A stretch of DNA of 8,217 bases from Candidatus Puniceispirillum sp. (GTDB lineage: Bacteria > Pseudomonadota > Alphaproteobacteria > Puniceispirillales > Puniceispirillaceae): the NCBI GenBank assembly GCA_016778825.1, contig JADHOU010000059.1:1-8217 (forward strand), read 5' to 3'. The notes under the pieces are model-generated. The model saw only the letters and a list, made by a program, of their open reading frames with translations. It ran no database searches and was not told the origin of the DNA. A program made the translations under genes and the position numbers. The stretch's first letter is position 1, and every line of letters begins with the position of its first letter. Positions 7,903 through 8,217 of this stretch are shown here, one piece after another.

Positions 7903-8027
7903 CGTTGCTCATTTTCACGCCGATTGCGGCTAATGAATTTAAGTCTTTCAACTTTGACGTGATGAAACGCCTGAAATGCCGGACTGAAGCTTTTTAAAAT
8001 TTGCACCATTTCTGGTATCGAGCGGTT

Positions 8028-8056
8028 AATATGTACTTGTTTTGTTCTAATTGCAA
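8028..8056 (-). promoter_or_regulatory. recA: Probable recA promoter
   Basis: On the minus strand TTGCAA (8051-8056) is followed after exactly 17 bases by CATATT (8028-8033). TATTAA two bases further on is an alternative -10. It lies between the upstream gene's terminator and recA, and the spacer contains the SOS operator, so its position is right for a LexA-repressed promoter. Confidence 0.5.
8033..8047 (-). promoter_or_regulatory. LexA-type SOS box upstream of recA
   Basis: The minus strand reads GAAC-AAAACAA-GTAC (plus strand GTAC-N7-GTTC). The alphaproteobacterial LexA operator is a direct repeat, GTTC-N7-GTTC or GAAC-N7-GAAC, so seven of the eight fixed bases match with the exact 7-base spacing. 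It sits in the spacer of the proposed promoter, where LexA would block RNA polymerase. LexA regulation of recA is well established in this class; the site itself is inferred from sequence. Confidence 0.62.
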
Positions 8057-8103
8057 GCCCATTTTCACCTTTTGTTCCATTTCACCTATTTGCCAAAAGA
8101 AAA

Positions 8104-8130
8104 CGCCCATACCATTTCAAGGTATGGGCG
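8104..8130 (-). terminator. Rho-independent terminator of the gene upstream of recA
   Basis: CGCCCATACC (8104-8113) and GGTATGGGCG (8121-8130) form a perfect 10-bp GC-rich stem with a 7-base loop. On the minus strand the tail is TTTTCTTTTGG. It lies about 32 bases past the stop at 8162-8164 and insulates the recA promoter from upstream transcription. Confidence 0.88.
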
Positions 8131-8161
8131 CAGAGCAAGTTTCAAACTTTAGGCAAATGGC

Positions 8162-8217
8162 CTAATCGTCGCGATGAACACGTTCCATGCGTTCATGTCG
8201 TTCTTGCGCATGAAGGC
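8162..8217 (-). CDS. C-terminal end of an unidentified charged protein (partial)
   Basis: Only the last 17 or so codons are inside the window: LHAQERHERMERVHRDD then TAG. This frame is preferred because it ends just before a strong minus-strand terminator and shows a patterned, highly charged tail (E-R-x repeated three times). A second frame on the same strand (ending FIATIRPFA at about 8149) cannot be excluded. In several alphaproteobacteria cckA lies upstream of recA, but this tail has no recognisable receiver-domain residues, so no identity is given. Confidence 0.45.
   Translation of the reverse strand, partial: LHAQERHERMERVHRDD

Larger units (their letters stand above)
7837..8161. other. 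recA leader and upstream intergenic region
   Basis: This 325-base gap holds no convincing gene. From recA outward it contains the recA ribosome binding site, a 15-bp-spaced direct repeat (7875-7902), a recA promoter with SOS operator (8028-8056), and the terminator of the upstream gene (8104-8130). The predicted leader from promoter to start codon is about 185 bases, long for a simple repressed gene. Near the upstream gene's stop there are small inverted repeats, AAGTTT-C-AAACTT (8138-8150 region) and TAGGC/GCCTA (8150-8164). Confidence 0.7.

Noticed and set aside
7821..8009. 62-codon minus-strand frame in the recA leader overlapping the recA start by 16 bases, a possible leader peptide
   Set aside because: No ribosome binding site precedes its ATG and its composition looks unselected; the strong site at 7842-7848 serves recA itself.
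8074..8087. Second LexA half-site pair starting at GTTC 8074
   Set aside because: The bases seven positions downstream (CCTA) do not match GTTC.
8170..8205. GTTC repeats near the right edge as LexA boxes
   Set aside because: Spacing between GTTC words is five bases, not seven, and they fall within the coding tail of the upstream gene.

Overview
This window looks like part of an alphaproteobacterial chromosome. It carries recA, alaS and a monomeric-type icd in one orientation. The recA promoter region contains a near match to the alphaproteobacterial LexA box (GAAC-N7-GTAC, against GTTC-N7-GTTC/GAAC-N7-GAAC). The RecA and AlaRS sequences are of ordinary proteobacterial type and base composition looks close to balanced by eye. 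A marine SAR116-like lineage fits this gene set, but that is a guess from memory and not something the bases prove. No mobile element, tRNA, rRNA or CRISPR array was seen.

Layout from left to right. Positions 1-644 (minus) hold the N-terminal part of a membrane-anchored, Ig-like, alanine/proline-rich envelope protein that runs off the left edge, with a 45-bp tandem repeat at the edge. A 106-bp divergent gap separates it from a LOG-family phosphoribohydrolase gene (751-1293, plus). That gene converges on icd (1445-3676, minus) across a 151-bp gap containing two hairpins. alaS (3753-6395, minus) lies directly upstream of icd. A 325-bp gap with a strong recA terminator and a possible alaS promoter follows, then recA (6721-7836, minus). 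A 325-bp recA leader holds a promoter and SOS operator at its far end. A strong terminator and the last codons of a further minus-strand gene (8162-8217) close the window.

The genes are housekeeping ones: recombinational repair and SOS induction (recA), alanine charging of tRNA with proofreading (alaS), the NADPH-producing isocitrate to 2-oxoglutarate step (icd), and nucleotide or cytokinin-ribotide hydrolysis (LOG family). They do not form a shared pathway. recA appears to be its own transcription unit, while alaS and icd are close enough to be co-transcribed. I see no convincing sign of a new biological system. The most informative details are the recA operator architecture, the unusual histidines in RecA loop L1, the polyglycine tracts of AlaRS, the 15-residue repeat at the left edge and the absence of recX between recA and alaS.
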